This document shows, piece after piece, positions 1 through 8,246 of a stretch of DNA of 59,503 nt. Source of the DNA: Dehalococcoidia bacterium (GTDB taxonomy: Bacteria; Chloroflexota; Dehalococcoidia; Bin125). Where the stretch lies: positions 1-59,503 of the forward strand of contig JAJEBU010000099.1 of the NCBI GenBank assembly GCA_022822375.1, written 5' to 3'. A program made the position numbers and the translations under genes. Within the stretch, counting starts at the first letter, position 1, and each line of letters starts with the position of its first letter. The notes beneath the pieces were generated by a model, which made no database searches, had not been told where the DNA came from, and saw only the letters and a program-made list of their open reading frames with translations.

Positions 1-782
1 TCGCCGCTCGCCGCGCCCGAGATGATCCCGGCCAAGCCAGCCGCCATGCGCGGCTCCCAGACGACCGGCGCCTCGCAGGTCGCCGCTTTGCCGGCGCCCA
101 GTTGACGCAGCGCGCGGGCGGCCGCCTCGCGTCCGACGTCCTCGGCGGCGTCGAGCCGATGCAGGCTGCGCTCCGACGTGGACCAGCCGGCGTTGCGCAG
201 ACTGCCGTCTTCCTCTTGCGCCATCACCTCGACCCACATCGAGGCGGACGTGTCAGCGTAGGAGCCGCCAAAGCCGTTGGAGTCGACCAATGCGAACGTG
301 CTCACGTTGGTGCTGAACGTGGCGCCGCCGCTGTTGGCAATTCGATGGTCGGCCGAGAGCGCGGCGTCCTCGCAGGCCAACGCCTGCGACAGCCGATGCT
401 CGCCATCGACGTCGGGAATCTGCTCGTCGAACAATCCCAGCTGAGGCGTCTCGCGGGCCTGCAGCTTCGGATCGGCGAGTCCGGCAAACTCGTCCGGCTC
501 CGAGACGCGCGCCAGCTCGAGCGCTGTCTGCACCGTCTCGTCGAGGGCCGCGTCGGACGTGTCAGAGGTCGACACCGTCGCCTGGCGTCCGCCCAGAATC
601 ACACGCAGACCCGCCGATCTCGACGTGGACTCCGAGACCTTTTCAATCTGCTGCTTGCGCACCGTGGTCGCCGCGTTGGTGGAGGTGATCGCCACTGCGT
701 CGGCCATGTCCGCGCCGGCAGCTTTGGCGCGTTCGAGCAGGCGCGCGGCGAGTTCCAGCGGCTCGGTCGAGAGCGCCGCCAT
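1..782 (-). CDS. tldE: TldE/PmbA-family metallopeptidase subunit, 3' end cut by window edge
   Basis: This is the partner subunit of the TldD/TldE heterodimer, which in other bacteria degrades unfolded peptides and matures microcins. Reading from the ATG at 782 gives MAALSTEPLELAARLLERAK, followed by PmbA-family features (STSRSAGLRVILGGRQATVS, then FALVDSNGFGGSYADTSASM). About 260 residues are visible and the C-terminal part lies outside the window. The start overlaps the tldD stop by one base (TGATG), so the two are translationally coupled. No HExxxH motif is seen, as expected, because only TldD carries the metal site. The family call rests on the upstream tldD and on the N-terminal pattern. 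I am confident of the family but not of the physiological substrate. Confidence 0.88.
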   Translation of the reverse strand, partial: MAALSTEPLELAARLLERAKAAGADMADAVAITSTNAATTVRKQQIEKVSESTSRSAGLRVILGGRQATVSTSDTSDAALDETVQTALELARVSEPDEFAGLADPKLQARETPQLGLFDEQIPDVDGEHRLSQALACEDAALSADHRIANSGGATFSTNVSTFALVDSNGFGGSYADTSASMWVEVMAQEEDGSLRNAGWSTSERSLHRLDAAEDVGREAAARALRQLGAGKAATCEAPVVWEPRMAAGLAGIISGAASG

Positions 783-2245
783 CAGGCCGACATCCCGCCC
801 GAGCGCATCTGCGTGCCGCCGACCGTCATGCCCGAGACCAGCACCGTCGGAATCCCTACGCCGACCGGCACCGACTGACCCGATTTGCCGCACGTCCATC
901 GACCATCAGACATCTCGAGGTCATGGCCGACGCCCGTCACTTTGGACAACACATCTGGCCCGTTGCCGATCAGGTTGACGTCGCGGATCGGCGCGGTCAC
1001 CTGCCCGTTCTCGATCAGGTAGCCCTCGGTCACTGAAAACACGAAATCGCCGTTCGTGATGTTCACCTGTCCGCCGCTGAACGCCTTGCAGTAGATGCCG
1101 TAATCGACGCGTCGGATTAGATCGTCGGGGTCGTCCTCGCCGGCCGTCATGTAGGTGTTGGTCATGCGCGGCATCGGCGCATGACGGAAGGACTGCCGAC
1201 GTCCGTTGCCCGACGGCGCGACGCCAAAGTGCTCGGACGAGATGCGATCCTGCATGTAGGCGGCCAACTGGCCCTGCTCGATCAGCAGGTTGTTGCCAGC
1301 GATCTCGCCTTCGTCATCCACATTGACCGATCCGCGCGAGAGGTTGAGCGTCGCGTCGTCAATCACCGTCACCAGCTCGGACGCGACCGGCTGTCCGATC
1401 CGATTGGAGTAGTTGGAGGTCTCCTTGCGGTTGAAGTCGGCTTCGAGCCCGTGCCCGACCGCCTCATGCAGCAGGATCCCGGAATCGCCGGCTGCCAGCA
1501 CGACCGGGAAGGTCCCGGCCGGCGCCTCGCGAGCTTCCTGCTGCAGCACGGCCTGTCGCGCGGCCTCCTGAGCCAGCGATTCCGGCGAGTGCTCGTCGAA
1601 GTAGGGCATGCCCATGCGTCCGCCGCCGCCCCAACGGGCGTTGCGCCGCTCGCCGTCCAACTCCGACAGGCACGACACGTTGAAGCGCAGCAGCGGCTGG
1701 TAATCGGCCACCATCCGACCGTCCGAGCGGACGATCAGGACGCGCTTCTCCTCGTCGACCATCGATGCGTCGACGCGGGCAATGCTCGGGTGATAAGCGC
1801 GCGCGGCCGCATCGGCGCGGCGCAGCAGAGCGACCTTCTCGGTCAGCGGAATGGCGGTGCTCGGCGCGTCAATCGCGTAGCGGTCGGCGTCGTACGACTC
1901 GGCCGTCACGTCGACCGGCTCGCCCTCCGACGATCCATGCGCAATCTGCGCAGCAGTCGCCGCCGCGCGACGCATCGCGTCCACCGAGAGGTCCTCGGTG
2001 TAGGCATAACCAATCGCGTCGCCCTCGACCACTCGGATGCCGACGCCCTGCGATAGCGACGCCTGAGTCGCCTTGACCTGCTGGTCCTCGAAGCTCAGCG
2101 ATCCCGATCGCTTGTGTTCGAAGTACAGCTCGGCGAACGTGCCGCCGCGGCCCAGCGCGGAGGCCAGCACCGACTCGGCAGCCGCACCATCCACCCCCAG
2201 TTGGCTCGCATAGAAGCCGACCACGTCGGCTGGTGTGTCACTCAT
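782..2245 (-). CDS. tldD: TldD zinc metallopeptidase subunit
   Basis: Catalytic subunit of the TldD/TldE protease. The 487-residue product has the usual family length. The zinc motif HEAVGH lies at residues 260-264, and a Cys at about 452 in WTCGKSGQSVPVG matches the third metal ligand known for TldD. The conserved C-terminal stretch VSGMTVGGTQ is present. The ATG at 2245 follows the upstream CoA-transferase stop by 18 bases, so CoA transferase, tldD and tldE form one minus-strand transcription unit. Pairing with a CoA transferase is not a known functional link and may be simple co-transcription. Confidence 0.95.
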   Translation of the reverse strand: MSDTPADVVGFYASQLGVDGAAAESVLASALGRGGTFAELYFEHKRSGSLSFEDQQVKATQASLSQGVGIRVVEGDAIGYAYTEDLSVDAMRRAAATAAQIAHGSSEGEPVDVTAESYDADRYAIDAPSTAIPLTEKVALLRRADAAARAYHPSIARVDASMVDEEKRVLIVRSDGRMVADYQPLLRFNVSCLSELDGERRNARWGGGGRMGMPYFDEHSPESLAQEAARQAVLQQEAREAPAGTFPVVLAAGDSGILLHEAVGHGLEADFNRKETSNYSNRIGQPVASELVTVIDDATLNLSRGSVNVDDEGEIAGNNLLIEQGQLAAYMQDRISSEHFGVAPSGNGRRQSFRHAPMPRMTNTYMTAGEDDPDDLIRRVDYGIYCKAFSGGQVNITNGDFVFSVTEGYLIENGQVTAPIRDVNLIGNGPDVLSKVTGVGHDLEMSDGRWTCGKSGQSVPVGVGIPTVLVSGMTVGGTQMRSGGMSA

Positions 2246-2263
2246 CGGAGGTCCAATCCAGGC

Positions 2264-3457
2264 TCACTGAGCCAGAGCGCCGCTCGCGCGAAGCTCCGCG
2301 ATCTGCTCCAAGCTATAGCCGCACGCAGACAGAATCGAGTCGGCGTCACTGTTCAGTTCAGGCGCGCGGCCCTGCACCGCGCCCGGCGTCGCCGAAAACT
2401 GCCAGGGCAAACCTGTCACCCGCCGCGTCCCGTAGCGTGGATCGGGAATCTCGGCCAGGTATCCGTTCGCCCAGACCTGCTCCGACGCGGCCACGTCCTC
2501 GTAACTGTTGACCGGCGCCGACGGAATGTCCGCTTCGCGCAGACGCTGCAGCCAGGTCTCACGGTCGGCGGTGGCGAAGCACGTTTCGAGCAGCGACTCC
2601 AGCTCGGACGAGTGCCGCTGACGAGCGGGCGCGGTGGCAAACCGATCGTCCGACTCCCACTCGGGATGATCCATGAGCTCGCAGAGCGCACGCCAGTTCT
2701 TCGCGTCGACCACGCCGATCACCAGCCAGCGACCGTCCGACGCCTGATAGAACGTGAACGTCGGCATGCGTCGACGGCGCATGTGCGGCTGCAAGCCGTC
2801 CTGGAGGAACCCCGTGAAGTAAACGCCCTGCAAGGCAATCTGCGATCCGAGCAGCGACACGTCCACCTGCTGCCCCTGACCAGAATCCTTCGCGGCGATC
2901 AGACCGGCCAGCATGGCGATGCACGCTTGCATCGCGCCGACCTGGTCCGCAAAGCCACCGGGCAGCGTGCGAGGCTCGGCGTGCCGGCCCTGCTCCTCTA
3001 GCGCCTGCAGCGCCATCACGCCGCCGGTCGCCTGGCCGATCACGTCGTAGCCGGGCTCACCGGCCTGCGGTCCGACCGCGCCGAAGGCCGAGGCCGACAC
3101 GGACACGATCCGCGGATTGCGCGCATGCAACGCCTCGTACGACAAGCCCAGTCGATCCATCACGCCCGGCCGGTAGTTGTCGATCACGCCGTCGCAGCGT
3201 TCGGCCATCCGCAAGGCGGCCTCTACGGCGGATGGATCGCGCAGGTTGAGCACAATCGATCGCTTGCCCCGATCGTGCGCCTCGAAGTACCGCGAGAAGC
3301 CGTCCTCAGCCAGGTCCGAGCCGCGGCCGGGGTCGCCGCCCGGCGGCTCCACCTTCCAGATCTCCGCCCCCAGATCGGACAGCAGCACCGTCGCGTACGG
3401 TCCCTGCTGATAGCGGGTGAAATCGAGGATGCGGTAACCGTCAAGGGGTCCAGGCAC
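2264..3457 (-). CDS. CaiB/BaiF family (class III) CoA transferase
   Basis: Class III CoA transferases move CoA between carboxylic acids through an aspartyl-CoA thioester. The 397-residue product has the family opening (DGYRILDFTRYQQGPYATVL, then GAEIWKVEPP) and the expected nucleophile Asp at about residue 171 in GGFADQVGAMQA. The start is GTG with a good ribosome binding site (GGAGG, four bases upstream). The substrate cannot be told from sequence. It is the first gene of the minus-strand unit leading into tldD/tldE and is divergent from the 84-residue gene at 3502. A second family member at 28197-29402 is more racemase-like. Confidence 0.9.
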   Translation of the reverse strand: MPGPLDGYRILDFTRYQQGPYATVLLSDLGAEIWKVEPPGGDPGRGSDLAEDGFSRYFEAHDRGKRSIVLNLRDPSAVEAALRMAERCDGVIDNYRPGVMDRLGLSYEALHARNPRIVSVSASAFGAVGPQAGEPGYDVIGQATGGVMALQALEEQGRHAEPRTLPGGFADQVGAMQACIAMLAGLIAAKDSGQGQQVDVSLLGSQIALQGVYFTGFLQDGLQPHMRRRRMPTFTFYQASDGRWLVIGVVDAKNWRALCELMDHPEWESDDRFATAPARQRHSSELESLLETCFATADRETWLQRLREADIPSAPVNSYEDVAASEQVWANGYLAEIPDPRYGTRRVTGLPWQFSATPGAVQGRAPELNSDADSILSACGYSLEQIAELRASGALAQ

Positions 3458-3485
3458 GGCGCCTCCGCTGCTGGATGCTACCGAG

Positions 3486-3491
3486 AGGATA
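3486..3491 (-). promoter_or_regulatory. Putative -10 box (TATCCT) for the CoA transferase unit
   Basis: TATCCT on the minus strand ends 28 bases before the GTG at 3457, leaving a short leader that carries GGAGG. It shares its TA dinucleotide (3490-3491) with the plus-strand -10 box TAGCCT. No convincing -35 box is visible. Confidence 0.4.
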
Positions 3492-3495
3492 GCCT
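3490..3495 (+). promoter_or_regulatory. Leaderless -10 box (TAGCCT)
   Basis: TAGCCT lies exactly six bases before the ATG at 3502, the geometry of a leaderless transcript starting at the A of ATG. There is no Shine-Dalgarno sequence. The same spacing recurs at other genes in the window. Confidence 0.6.
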
Positions 3496-3501
3496 GCAGA
3501 C

Positions 3502-3756
3502 ATGCCGCCGAGACTCACGTTGACCGACGCTGAGCGCGAACTTCTGCCCGAGCTGCTCGAACGGTTCGCGGCGCTGCAGCATGAGTTTCCCCGCCAGGCA
3601 TCGGCATCGGATCAAGCCGCCTGGATCCGAGAGCGCTATGCCATCAACGTCACGCTGACCGACAATCTGATCACCCTGTTGCTCTTCGAGCATGGTGTGC
3701 ACCGCTCGCTCGACCAGGTGAGACAAGACCTCGCTATCCTGCGTGAGGACACCTGA
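3502..3756 (+). CDS. Small hypothetical protein, 84 residues
   Basis: I do not recognise the family. The product is a short, mostly helical soluble protein (LTDAERELLPELLERFAALQ, then SASDQAAWIRERYAINVTLT) with no signal peptide or membrane segment. Support for it being real: a TANNNT box sits six bases before the ATG, codon use matches the neighbours, and it ends 22 bases before the SnoaL-like gene on the same strand. The overlapping minus-strand reading frames here are shadows. It is probably co-transcribed with the downstream gene. Function unknown. Confidence 0.65.
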   Translation: MPPRLTLTDAERELLPELLERFAALQHEFPRQASASDQAAWIRERYAINVTLTDNLITLLLFEHGVHRSLDQVRQDLAILREDT

Positions 3757-3778
3757 ATCCAATCTGGAAGGAACCCAC

Positions 3779-4171
3779 ATGGCACTCGACGCAGCAGACA
3801 AGATGGAGATCCTCGAACTCGCGGCGCGCTACAACCACGCCATCGACTTCGGCGACGGCGAGGCATGGGCCGGCACGTTCACCGAGGATGGCGTCTTCAA
3901 CGGCGGTCCGCAGCCCGTCAGCGGCCACGTCGCGTTGGCCCAGTTCGTCGGCGGCTTCGCCCAGCAGATGGCTGGCGCGCGGCATTGGACCAACAACCAC
4001 GTCGTTGACGGCGACGGCGACAGCGCCACCCACACCTGCTACCTCAACCTCGTCCAGTCCAAGGACGGCGGCAGCAGCATCGTCACCGGCGTCTACACCG
4101 ACAAGCTGTCCAAGGTCGACGGTCAGTGGCGGTTCACCGAACGCAACGTCACCCCGGACGCAAGGGGCTAG
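3779..4171 (+). CDS. SnoaL-like / NTF2-fold protein
   Basis: A 130-residue cone-shaped-fold protein of the SnoaL-like group, which includes small hydrolases, isomerases and dehydratases. Visible signature: an N-terminal helix (KMEILELAARYNHAIDFGDG), then WAGTFTEDGVFNG, then RHWTNNHVVDGDGD and a C-terminal strand WRFTERNV. The ATG at 3779 is preferred over an upstream in-frame start at 3743 because GGAAGG lies seven bases before it and the extra residues are not family-like. It follows the 84-residue gene by 22 bases and is terminated by the hairpin at 4213-4239. Reaction unknown. Confidence 0.82.
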   Translation: MALDAADKMEILELAARYNHAIDFGDGEAWAGTFTEDGVFNGGPQPVSGHVALAQFVGGFAQQMAGARHWTNNHVVDGDGDSATHTCYLNLVQSKDGGSSIVTGVYTDKLSKVDGQWRFTERNVTPDARG

Positions 4172-4212
4172 CGGATTCGGGCGACCATCGCCGATGACGC
4201 ATCAACGCATCA

Positions 4213-4239
4213 AGGCCCCATGCGTTGTGCATGGGGCCT
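4213..4239. terminator. Perfect 11-bp hairpin, bidirectional terminator candidate
   Basis: AGGCCCCATGC and GCATGGGGCCT form a perfect 11-bp stem around the five-base loop GTTGT. It lies between two convergent genes ending at 4171 and 4264, so it can serve both. There is no clear T tract on either side, so Rho-independent release is plausible but not certain. Confidence 0.7.
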
Positions 4240-4263
4240 CGGACCGTCACGCGTTCAGCGAGC

Positions 4264-5433
4264 CTATTCCTCCAGCATGTCGTCGCCGGTCGCTGATTCC
4301 TCTTCGAGGAGTTGCTCGGACGGAGCTGTCAGCGACTCTTCCTCCATCGTGTCGACGGTGGTAACGCTGTCAACGGTCGACACGACGCTCACGGCGGGCT
4401 GGAAGCCGACCGGCACCAGCAGCACGTCGCCCACGTAGATCAAGCCGGCGTCGGCGATCCCGTTCAGCATCATGAGTGCCTCGATCGTCGTGTCGTTCGC
4501 CTCGGCGATCGCCGCCAGGCTGTCACCCTCCTCGATGGGGATGACCGCAATCGTGTGCCAGTTGGCCAGCTCATCGGTCAGCGCCGGCGCCGCGTTTGAC
4601 GCAACCGCGGTGGATGTCTCCACCGTTGATGCGGCCGCGCTGGCGGGGTCGGCCTCGACCGTCTCCGCTGCTGCAACAGACTCAACGGCCGCAGCGGCCT
4701 GCGTCGACGACGTGACCTCGTCCGCGAAGCCAAGCGGAATTCTCAGCGTCTGCCCGACACTAAGCGATGCAGGATCGGTGATGCCGTTCAGCGTGGCGAT
4801 CGCCGAGATTGTGGTGTCGTAGTTCTGCGCGATCAGCCAGAGCGTCTCGCCGGGCAGCACCTCGATCACGTCAATGTTGGTCCAGGCGGCCAGCCTCGCC
4901 TCAGGATCGAGCGACGAGAGGTCGACCAGCGGCGCGGGCGCGGGCTCAGCCTCAGCGGTCGATGCCGTCGTCGTGCCGGCCGCCGCTGTGGACGTCTCGG
5001 CAGCGCTGGACGTCGGCGTCACCGACGGAGTGGCAGTAGCGGCGGTCGTCGCCGCGACCGTGGTCGCGGCGGCGGCGCTGGTCGGCGTCGCCACCTCTGT
5101 CGTGGCCGCGGTCGGCGTGCTCGCCACTCGCGTAATCGTCGGCGCGGGCTGCGAGCTGCCGCCGAACAGCTGCCAGGCGATCACACCAGCGACGACTGCG
5201 GGCAGCACCACGGCAGCGGCGCCGATGGTCCACGCGCGGCGGCGCTGTGAGCGCAGTTCCTGATCTGTCGAGCCGACGGCGGACGGATCGTCGTACGCCG
5301 GCGAGGCCATCGCGGCGTGATCGACCGGCCCGTCCAGCGGCTGCTGGAACGGCGAGTCCGTCGTTGGTGATTCAGCTTGCGACGGCGGCTTCGCTCCGAA
5401 CGGCCCCGACGGCGCGGCTTCTTGCAGGGACAT
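4264..5433 (-). CDS. Membrane-anchored protein with two LysM domains
   Basis: LysM domains bind peptidoglycan N-acetylglucosamine. The 389-residue product has a cytoplasmic N-terminus of about 66 residues ending in a basic stop (RSQRRR), one membrane segment at about 68-90, a long Ala/Thr/Ser-rich linker (about 100-170), then LysM repeats at about 190-235 (VLPGETLWLIAQNYDTTISA) and 295-345 (EEGDSLAAIAEANDTTIEAL). An acidic Ser/Glu-rich tail closes it. GGGAG lies six bases before the ATG. It is probably an envelope protein that tethers membrane to wall. No catalytic domain is seen, unlike the LysM/M23 protein at 6377. Confidence 0.85.
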   Translation of the reverse strand: MSLQEAAPSGPFGAKPPSQAESPTTDSPFQQPLDGPVDHAAMASPAYDDPSAVGSTDQELRSQRRRAWTIGAAAVVLPAVVAGVIAWQLFGGSSQPAPTITRVASTPTAATTEVATPTSAAAATTVAATTAATATPSVTPTSSAAETSTAAAGTTTASTAEAEPAPAPLVDLSSLDPEARLAAWTNIDVIEVLPGETLWLIAQNYDTTISAIATLNGITDPASLSVGQTLRIPLGFADEVTSSTQAAAAVESVAAAETVEADPASAAASTVETSTAVASNAAPALTDELANWHTIAVIPIEEGDSLAAIAEANDTTIEALMMLNGIADAGLIYVGDVLLVPVGFQPAVSVVSTVDSVTTVDTMEEESLTAPSEQLLEEESATGDDMLEE

Positions 5434-5487
5434 CCCGGTCTCCCAACCGAGTCACCCCGCCGTGTTGCTATGCCCAAAGGTGTGAAA

Positions 5488-6279
5488 CTAGCGGAATTTC
5501 GCGGGCCGCTTCTCAAGGAAGGCGGCGATCGCTTCCGCATGCTCCGGTGTCTGCATCGCCCACTCTAGCGCCTTGCCTTCGCGCTGTTGCACGAGCTGAA
5601 TGTCAGTTTCCAACTGATTTTCGGATAACAGAGATTTTACACGGCGCATGATCACGTCGGGATTCTCGGCCAGCTGCTCGCCGAGCGCCACCGCACGGTC
5701 AAGCAACTCGTCGTCCGGCGCGACATCACGGACCAGGCCCGCCTCAAGCGCCTCCTGGGCGCCGACGAAGCGCCCCGTCAGGCACCAGTCCAGCGATCGG
5801 CCCACGCCGACCAGGCGCGGCAGCAACGTCGTCGACGCCGCCTCGGGCAACAGCCCCATCTTCACGAAGCGGAAGCCAAACTGCGCGCTCTCGCCCGCGA
5901 TGCGGAAGTCGAACGGCAGCATGGTCGTCACACCCACGCCGACCGCATAGCCGTGCACCGCGGCGATGATCGGCTTGCTGCGGGTGCAGAATTCGACCCA
6001 AGACTCATCGTGCTCATCCGCCGACCTCCCTGCGCTGCGTGCGGCGTCGCCGGAATCGACGTCCGCCTGCTGCTGTTGGAGATCAAGACCCGCACAGTAC
6101 GCGCGACCGTTGCCGGCGAACACGATCGCCGCAACGTCGGGATTGTTGTTGAAGTCGGTCACGGCCTGCTGTTCCTCGGCCGCCATGGCGCGGCTCCAGG
6201 CGTTCAACTTTTCCGGCCGATTCTTGCGGATGATGCCGACCGCGCCGCGCGTTTCGACTTCGATCAGGTCGTACGTCAT
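5488..6279 (-). CDS. Enoyl-CoA hydratase/isomerase family protein
   Basis: Crotonase-fold enzyme acting on acyl-CoA thioesters. The 263-residue product has the CoA/oxyanion-hole segments (AGNGRAYCAGLDL and HGYAVGVGVTTMLPFD) and the second catalytic region FVKMGLLPEAASTTLLPRLV, which retains the Glu found in hydratases. The usual HGxxxGGG is changed to HGYAVGVGV, so exact activity is uncertain. AGAGG lies seven bases before the ATG. A paralogue is at 43822-44595. The gene is monocistronic or follows nothing on its strand for some distance. Confidence 0.88.
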   Translation of the reverse strand: MTYDLIEVETRGAVGIIRKNRPEKLNAWSRAMAAEEQQAVTDFNNNPDVAAIVFAGNGRAYCAGLDLQQQQADVDSGDAARSAGRSADEHDESWVEFCTRSKPIIAAVHGYAVGVGVTTMLPFDFRIAGESAQFGFRFVKMGLLPEAASTTLLPRLVGVGRSLDWCLTGRFVGAQEALEAGLVRDVAPDDELLDRAVALGEQLAENPDVIMRRVKSLLSENQLETDIQLVQQREGKALEWAMQTPEHAEAIAAFLEKRPAKFR

Positions 6280-6364
6280 TGGTCGTCCTCTCTCAGTTAC
6301 GTCACCTGGTGGAAGTTATCACTCCATTGACATTGCGCGCCTCAGCACCGACCTCCGCGTTGCC

Positions 6365-6370
6365 TACAGT
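6365..6370 (+). promoter_or_regulatory. Leaderless -10 box (TACAGT)
   Basis: TACAGT lies six bases before the ATG at 6377. A GAGGA sequence lies between them but only one base from the ATG, too close to act as a ribosome binding site, so the transcript is likely leaderless. Confidence 0.55.
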
Positions 6371-6376
6371 GAGGAC

Positions 6377-8242
6377 ATGTCCCGCTCTCGATCGTTGCTG
6401 CGCACGCTGCCTGCGTTGATCCTCGCCGTCGCAGCCGTCTGGGCCGCATGGGGATTCGCCGCCGGCTGGGAGCGCGCCTCGGCCGACACCTATGAGGTCC
6501 AGCCCGGCGACACGCTGCATGGGATCGCCGGGCTCCTGCAAGTGGACGTCTCGGTCATCCTGGCGCTCAACACAGACATTGTGTCGCCCAATCAGATCTA
6601 CATCGGCCAGCAGCTGCGGATCCCGGACAACACACCGTCGCTGGCCAACGGCCATGCAGTGACTGTGGCAACCGCAGCGGCTGGGACGGCGCCCAGCTCC
6701 ATCCAGAGCGGAGGATCGGCGCTCTCGTACGACATCCAGCCCGGCGACACGCTATCCGCGATCGCCGCCCAGTTTGGCACCACCATTAGCGCGCTGCTGG
6801 CCTTGAACCCGGTGATCGAGGCCAATCCTGATCGCATTCCGATCGGATACACGCTGCTGATCCGAGCACCAGGCCCGTCGGACGATGCTACGCAGGGATC
6901 GTCAACCAGCGGTCGCGACCGAGACGGTGGCAGTCCGGCCCTCACGGCCGGCGCACAAGCCCGCGAACTCGGCTCGACGTCGACCCAGACCATCGAGTAC
7001 ACCGTCCAACCGAGCGAGTACGCATCCAACATCGCCGAGGCACATGGCATCACGCTGGAGCTGCTGCAGCAGCGCAACCCGTCCGTCAATCTTGAGGTCA
7101 TCCATCCTGGACAGGTGCTGCTGATTCCGGTCCCCGACTACCGCGTCGCAGCCATCGACCCATCCGATACCAGCGCTGGCCTCACCGACATCTACATCGT
7201 CCGACCCGGCGAGTACGCCGGCGAGATCGCGAGCCGATTCGAGATCACGCTGGCAGAACTGAGTCGGCTGAACGACCGCGTCGACCTGTCCACGATCTAC
7301 ATCGGCCAACGATTGGTCGTGCCGTGGATTGGATCAGCGTCGGACGCGCCGACCGGTACTGTGCCAGCGGTCGCCGAGCGCCGCCGCATGCACCGAGTGC
7401 AGCCGGGCGACACGTTCGCCAGCGTCGCGGCCCTCTACGGCCTCGGCATGGACGATCTGCGCGCACTCAACCCGCTGCGTCCCAGCGACCTGCTCGTCAT
7501 CGGTGAGCGCCTGATCCTGCCCGGTGTGATCGATCCGCAAGTGGTGTCCGAGACGCGCACGCTCTGGGAAGCGGACCTCGTGCAGTACGCAGCGGCGTCG
7601 CTCGGCGTGACGCCGCGCACGCTGATCGCCAACTACCCGTCGCTGCAGGACGGCGATTGGATGTCGGCCGGATCGAGCTGGCACCTGCCGCTCCGCGAGG
7701 GCCGCCTGGTCACGGTCCAAGCCGGCGACACGCTGCAGTCCATCGCCAACGCGCATGGCGCGAACATCTGGGACATCCTCTCCGACCCAGCCAACGGCGT
7801 TGACGACTCCAACGCGCTGGTCATCGGCCAGGAGATCATCATCCCCTTCGACGGACCGAGCTTCGCCTGGCCGGCTTCCGGAGAAATCACCGACCCATTC
7901 GGTCTCTGCCGCAGCTGGGATTGCTCGTACCGCCATCGTGGTCTGGACCTGGCGCTGGACCTCTGGGAACCGATCGTCGCCTCGGCCGACGGCGTAGTCT
8001 CCTTCGTCGGCGGCGACCCAGGCAGCGGGCTCGGTTGGTACGTCGAGGTCGACCACGGCGACGGCTGGACCACGATCTACGCGCACCTGATCGAGTTTGC
8101 CGTCTGGCAGGGGCAAATCGTGTCGCAGGGCGATGTGCTGGGCTACAACGGAAGCACCGGCTACAGCACCGGACCTCACCTGCACTTCGAGGTCCAGCAC
8201 GACGGTTGGTACATCGATCCGCTCGTCGTGCTGCCCAGCTAA
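6377..8242 (+). CDS. Multi-LysM M23 (LytM) peptidoglycan endopeptidase
   Basis: Extracytoplasmic wall hydrolase of 621 residues. It has an N-terminal signal or anchor segment (about 8-30), then five clear LysM repeats (starting YEVQPGDTLHGIAG, YDIQPGDTLSAIAA, YTVQPSEYASNIAE, YIVRPGEYAGEIAS, HRVQPGDTFASVAA), one degenerate repeat, one more clear repeat (VTVQAGDTLQSIANAHG), and a C-terminal M23 domain. Zinc ligands are intact: H520 and D524 in HRGLD, and H601 and H603 in HLHFE. The ATG at 6377 is chosen because the signal peptide starts there; the frame stays open upstream for another 137 codons but those residues overlap the divergent enoyl-CoA hydratase. Likely cleaves peptide cross-links or activates amidases. 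Confidence 0.92.
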   Translation: MSRSRSLLRTLPALILAVAAVWAAWGFAAGWERASADTYEVQPGDTLHGIAGLLQVDVSVILALNTDIVSPNQIYIGQQLRIPDNTPSLANGHAVTVATAAAGTAPSSIQSGGSALSYDIQPGDTLSAIAAQFGTTISALLALNPVIEANPDRIPIGYTLLIRAPGPSDDATQGSSTSGRDRDGGSPALTAGAQARELGSTSTQTIEYTVQPSEYASNIAEAHGITLELLQQRNPSVNLEVIHPGQVLLIPVPDYRVAAIDPSDTSAGLTDIYIVRPGEYAGEIASRFEITLAELSRLNDRVDLSTIYIGQRLVVPWIGSASDAPTGTVPAVAERRRMHRVQPGDTFASVAALYGLGMDDLRALNPLRPSDLLVIGERLILPGVIDPQVVSETRTLWEADLVQYAAASLGVTPRTLIANYPSLQDGDWMSAGSSWHLPLREGRLVTVQAGDTLQSIANAHGANIWDILSDPANGVDDSNALVIGQEIIIPFDGPSFAWPASGEITDPFGLCRSWDCSYRHRGLDLALDLWEPIVASADGVVSFVGGDPGSGLGWYVEVDHGDGWTTIYAHLIEFAVWQGQIVSQGDVLGYNGSTGYSTGPHLHFEVQHDGWYIDPLVVLPS

Positions 8243-8246
8243 ACCG

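Noticed and set aside
4264-5433. A low-complexity artefact in the Ala/Thr-rich LysM protein
   Set aside because: Clear LysM domains, a membrane segment and a ribosome binding site support a real gene; such linkers are normal in wall-associated proteins.
6327-6332. A perfect TTGACA upstream of the M23 gene as -35 box
   Set aside because: It is 32 bases from the TACAGT box, too far for a normal spacer, and no -10 box lies 16-18 bases after it.
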